The notes under the pieces were generated by a model, which made no database searches, had not been told where the DNA came from, and saw only the letters and a list, made by a program, of their open reading frames with translations. From CAUTXO01 sp963542625 (GTDB lineage: Bacteria; Campylobacterota; Campylobacteria; Campylobacterales; SZUA-545), in contig CAUTXO010000025.1 in the NCBI GenBank assembly GCA_963542625.1, positions 1 through 21,111 on the forward strand: a stretch of 21,111 bases of DNA. Reading direction: 5' to 3'. Position 1 is the stretch's first letter; every line of letters begins with the position of its first letter. The position numbers and the translations under genes are program-made. Shown here piece after piece: positions 18,427 through 21,111 of the stretch.

Positions 18427-20745
18427 GTGGAACAAAAAAATTACGACGCTGGAAATATAAAAGTTTTAAAAGGGCTTGAAGCCGTTAGAAAAAGACCAGG
18501 AATGTATATCGGCGATACCTCCGTTGCGGGATTGCACCATTTGATTTACGAAGTTGTAGATAACTCCATAGATGAAGCGATGGCAGGCTTTGGCAGCACC
18601 ATAGAAGTAACGCTCACAAAAGACGGCAGCGCTATTGTTAAAGACAACGCGCGCGGTATTCCAACAGACATTCACCCCACAGAAGGGATCTCAGCCGCGA
18701 CGGTTGCGCTAACGGTTTTGCACGCGGGCGGAAAGTTTGACAAAGATACTTACAAAGTATCAGGCGGCTTGCACGGCGTTGGTGTGAGTGTTGTTAATGC
18801 GCTATCTAAAAGGCTGAAACTAACGGTTTATAGAAACGGCAAGATCCACGAGCAATCTTTTGAAAAGGGTATCCCGCTTGAAGATCTAAAGGTCATTGGC
18901 AATACGAATAAAACGGGCACGACGGTTGAGTTTTTTCCCGATGATGAGATCTTTGAAACAGTGGAATTTCAAAAGGAGATCTTAAGCAAAAGGTTTAAAG
19001 AAATAGCCTACCTAAACCCAAAGATCACGATAATTTTAAATGACGAGCGCAACAATTCAAAAGAAAAATACAATTTTGAAGGCGGAATAGGGCAGTTTGT
19101 TAGAGATCTTAACGACAAAGAAGCCCTAAGCGGCGTTATTTTTTTTAGCGACAAAATCGACGACATCGAAGCAGACATTGCGCTTATGTATAACACGTCC
19201 TACGTGGAAAAGGTTTTTTCGTTTGTCAATAACATCAAAACGCCCGACGGTGGCACGCACGAAGTCGGCTTTAGAATGGGGCTTACAAGATCCATCACAA
19301 AATACATCGACGATAACGCAAACGTTAAAGAAAAGGGCGTAAAAGTCATTGGCGATGACACAAAAGAAGGCTTGATTGCGATTGTTAGCGTGCGCGTGCC
19401 AGAGCCGCAATTTGAAGGGCAAACAAAGGGCAAGCTAGGATCTTCTTACGTTAGGCCGCTCGTGCAAAAGTTTGTAAGTAGCGCGCTTGATAAATACTTT
19501 GAAGAAAATCCAAACGACGCAAAAGCCATTATGCAAAAGGTCATTTTGTCCGCTCGTGGTAGGGACGCCGCCAAAAAAGCGCGCGAACTAACGCGAAATA
19601 AGGAAAAGATCTCCGTCGGGACTTTGCCCGGTAAATTAGCCGATTGCTCTAGCAAAGATCCTGATATTTGCGAGCTTTATTTGGTGGAAGGCGATTCTGC
19701 GGGCGGATCGGCAAAGCAAGGTAGAGATAGAAACTTCCAAGCCATTTTGCCGCTAAAGGGTAAGATCTTAAACGTTGAAAAGGCGCAACTAGAAAAGATC
19801 TTGACGTCTGAAGAGATCAAAAATATGATTACGGCTCTTGGCTGCGGCATCGGGCAGGATTTTAACATCGAAAAACTGCGCTACCGCAAAATCATCATAA
19901 TGACGGACGCCGACGTCGATGGTAGCCACATACAAACGCTATTACTAACGTTTTTCTACCGCCATTTTAAGGAATTGATTGACGAGGGTTGCCTATACAT
20001 CGCGCAGCCGCCGCTATACCGCTTCAAAAAGGGCAAAAACGAGATTTATTTAAAAGATAATCACGCCCTTGATGAGTTTTTGATAGAAAACGGCGTTTCA
20101 TCTTATGAATTTGAAGGCTTGGGCGAGCGGGATCTAAAAGAAATTTTAAAAATTGCCGCTAGGTATAAGCAGCTTTTGGACGACTTGCAAACACGCTTTT
20201 CTTTGATTGAGATTGTCAGGCTTTTGGTTGAAAACGACGATTTGCTCTCGCTAAAAAACGCTGAGCTATTCAAAGAGCTTGAAAAATACATCAAATCTAT
20301 CAATTACAATATTTTGAGTAAAACGATAAACGACGATGAATTAACGATTTTTGTGCAGACGAACAAGGGCTTGGAAGAGATTGTTATTAATGATGATATG
20401 TTTAGCAATCCGCTTTTCGTGGAAGCGAAGTATATTTATGAAAAGCTAAATCAAAGATCTTACAAGGAACTTTTTGATAAAGACGTGCTGGACGTGCTAA
20501 AAGACGTTGAAGAAAGGGCCAAAAAGGGCGCGTATATTCAGCGCTACAAGGGGCTTGGCGAAATGAATGCCGACCAGCTTTGGGAGACGACGATGGATCC
20601 TAAGGAAAGAACCTTGATTAAGGTTGTTGTGGATAACAATACGCTAGCCGATGAGAATTTTAAACTTTTTATGGGCGATGAGGTTGAGCCACGCCGAAAG
20701 TATATAGAAGAAAACGCCAAAGAAGTTAAGCATTTGGATATATGA
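18427..20745 (+). CDS. gyrB: DNA gyrase subunit B
   Basis: 772-residue ATPase subunit of gyrase, which introduces negative supercoils with GyrA. The start is GTG at 18427 with TTAAGGA overlapping the dnaN stop. The ATPase domain shows RPGMYIGDT (about 23-31), VVDNSIDEAMAG (the Bergerat Asn) and GGLHGVGVSVVNALS. The transducer follows. The TOPRIM domain has LVEGDSAGGSAKQGRDR (about 419-435) and the metal-binding MTDADVDGSHI (about 491-501). The C-terminal part holds YIQRYKGLGEMNADQLWETTMDP. The Asp/Lys motifs of the quinolone region (EGDSAGGSA; PLKGKILNV) are intact. Complete. Confidence 0.99.
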   Translation: MEQKNYDAGNIKVLKGLEAVRKRPGMYIGDTSVAGLHHLIYEVVDNSIDEAMAGFGSTIEVTLTKDGSAIVKDNARGIPTDIHPTEGISAATVALTVLHAGGKFDKDTYKVSGGLHGVGVSVVNALSKRLKLTVYRNGKIHEQSFEKGIPLEDLKVIGNTNKTGTTVEFFPDDEIFETVEFQKEILSKRFKEIAYLNPKITIILNDERNNSKEKYNFEGGIGQFVRDLNDKEALSGVIFFSDKIDDIEADIALMYNTSYVEKVFSFVNNIKTPDGGTHEVGFRMGLTRSITKYIDDNANVKEKGVKVIGDDTKEGLIAIVSVRVPEPQFEGQTKGKLGSSYVRPLVQKFVSSALDKYFEENPNDAKAIMQKVILSARGRDAAKKARELTRNKEKISVGTLPGKLADCSSKDPDICELYLVEGDSAGGSAKQGRDRNFQAILPLKGKILNVEKAQLEKILTSEEIKNMITALGCGIGQDFNIEKLRYRKIIIMTDADVDGSHIQTLLLTFFYRHFKELIDEGCLYIAQPPLYRFKKGKNEIYLKDNHALDEFLIENGVSSYEFEGLGERDLKEILKIAARYKQLLDDLQTRFSLIEIVRLLVENDDLLSLKNAELFKELEKYIKSINYNILSKTINDDELTIFVQTNKGLEEIVINDDMFSNPLFVEAKYIYEKLNQRSYKELFDKDVLDVLKDVEERAKKGAYIQRYKGLGEMNADQLWETTMDPKERTLIKVVVDNNTLADENFKLFMGDEVEPRRKYIEENAKEVKHLDI

Positions 20746-21111
20746 GCCAGTAGATATATGACCGGATCTAAACCTTTTGAACTGGCGCTCAAGCTAGAAA
20801 GCCACGGGCTTTTTAAAACAAACGGTGTGAATAGGCAAAGAATTTTATAAAAATAGCTTGGCAGATCTTAAGCTTTTTGAAGCTTTATAGATGGCTTGGA
20901 TTTAAAATTTACGCTGATTTGCAAGGCTTGGCGCCCGGCTTTATTTGAATACGCCCGTTTGTGGTACATTGTTTTTAGTATTTGTTGTTTTTACTTGCAA
21001 ACTAAGTTTGGTTAAAAACATTAAAATATTCGTTAGTCTCATGGCTTATTACACGTCGTTTAGGTTTCGAAATGTCAATGCTATAGTGCATTGATAGATC
21101 TTTTTTGTGTA
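20746..21111. other. 366-bp downstream region of gyrB without a firm gene
   Basis: A 32-codon frame (ATG at 20758, MTGSKPFELALKLESHGLF, then KTNGVNRQRIL, stop ending at 20856) lacks a ribosome site and overlaps the probable gyrB terminator; it may be chance or the remnant of a longer gene. Further right are AGATCTTAAGC (near 20872), a TATAGT -10-like hexamer at 21082-21087 preceded by TGC, and AGATCT near the window end. A gene may begin beyond the edge. Confidence 0.5.
20798..20814 (+). terminator. probable intrinsic terminator of dnaN-gyrB
   Basis: AAAGCC (20798-20803), loop ACG, GGCTTT (20807-20812) then two more T form a 6-base stem with a 5-T run, 53 bases after the gyrB stop. The T-run is short, so termination may be partial. 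Confidence 0.5.

Noticed and set aside
20758..20856. 32-aa ORF after gyrB
   Set aside because: No ribosome site, contains the probable gyrB terminator and no recognised family; kept only as a note in the intergenic entry.

Overview
The window looks like a chromosomal segment of a member of the Campylobacterota (Epsilonproteobacteria), most likely a fairly GC-rich Campylobacter-type genome. The evidence is the order ruvC, dnaA, dnaN, gyrB at the origin, DnaA boxes of the TTATTCACA type, an epsilonproteobacterial flagellin with a sigma-28 promoter, an LPP20-type lipoprotein, and an alaS/maf pairing. Species cannot be named from the sequence. No phage, IS element, CRISPR array, tRNA or rRNA was found.

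Layout. (1) 1-853: start of a flagellin gene, minus strand, cut by the window edge. (2) 1107-5948: five-gene, minus-strand zinc operon (Fur/Zur-type regulator, ZnuA, ZnuC, ZnuB, DUF1007-NicO membrane protein), all overlapping except for a repeat array between znuC and znuB. (3) 6143-7219: a lone Wzz-type chain-length protein on the plus strand. (4) 7220-9574: gene-poor stretch with four very small genes for secreted or membrane peptides, a G-quadruplex motif and many AGATCT palindromes. (5) 9575-13207: minus-strand operon alaS, membrane protein, maf, followed by an isolated isoleucyl-tRNA-synthetase zinc-finger fragment. (6) 13241-15805: minus-strand operon ruvC, queuosine-precursor transporter, repeat-bearing outer-membrane protein, LPP20 lipoprotein, joined by overlapping TTGA stop/start signals. 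(7) 15741-20745: replication origin with dnaA, dnaN and gyrB on the plus strand. (8) 20746-21111: non-coding tail.

Genes left of dnaA run mostly on the minus strand and genes right of it on the plus strand, so most are co-oriented with forks leaving an origin around dnaA. DnaA-box-like sites flank dnaA on both sides, as in the bipartite oriC known from Helicobacter pylori. The zinc operon would capture periplasmic Zn(II) with ZnuA, import it through ZnuB powered by ZnuC, and be controlled by the Fur-family protein encoded first.

The most unusual signal is genome-style rather than a gene. The palindrome AGATCT occurs about 78 times by hand count in 21 kb (about 6 expected from base composition), about once every 270 bases, with a further ~50 one-base relatives (GGATCT/AGATCC). 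It lies in genes, linkers and spacers, and where read in one frame it gives Gln-Asp-Leu/Pro peptides. It resembles a highly iterated palindrome (like cyanobacterial HIP1) or a DNA-uptake-type sequence; its function is unknown.
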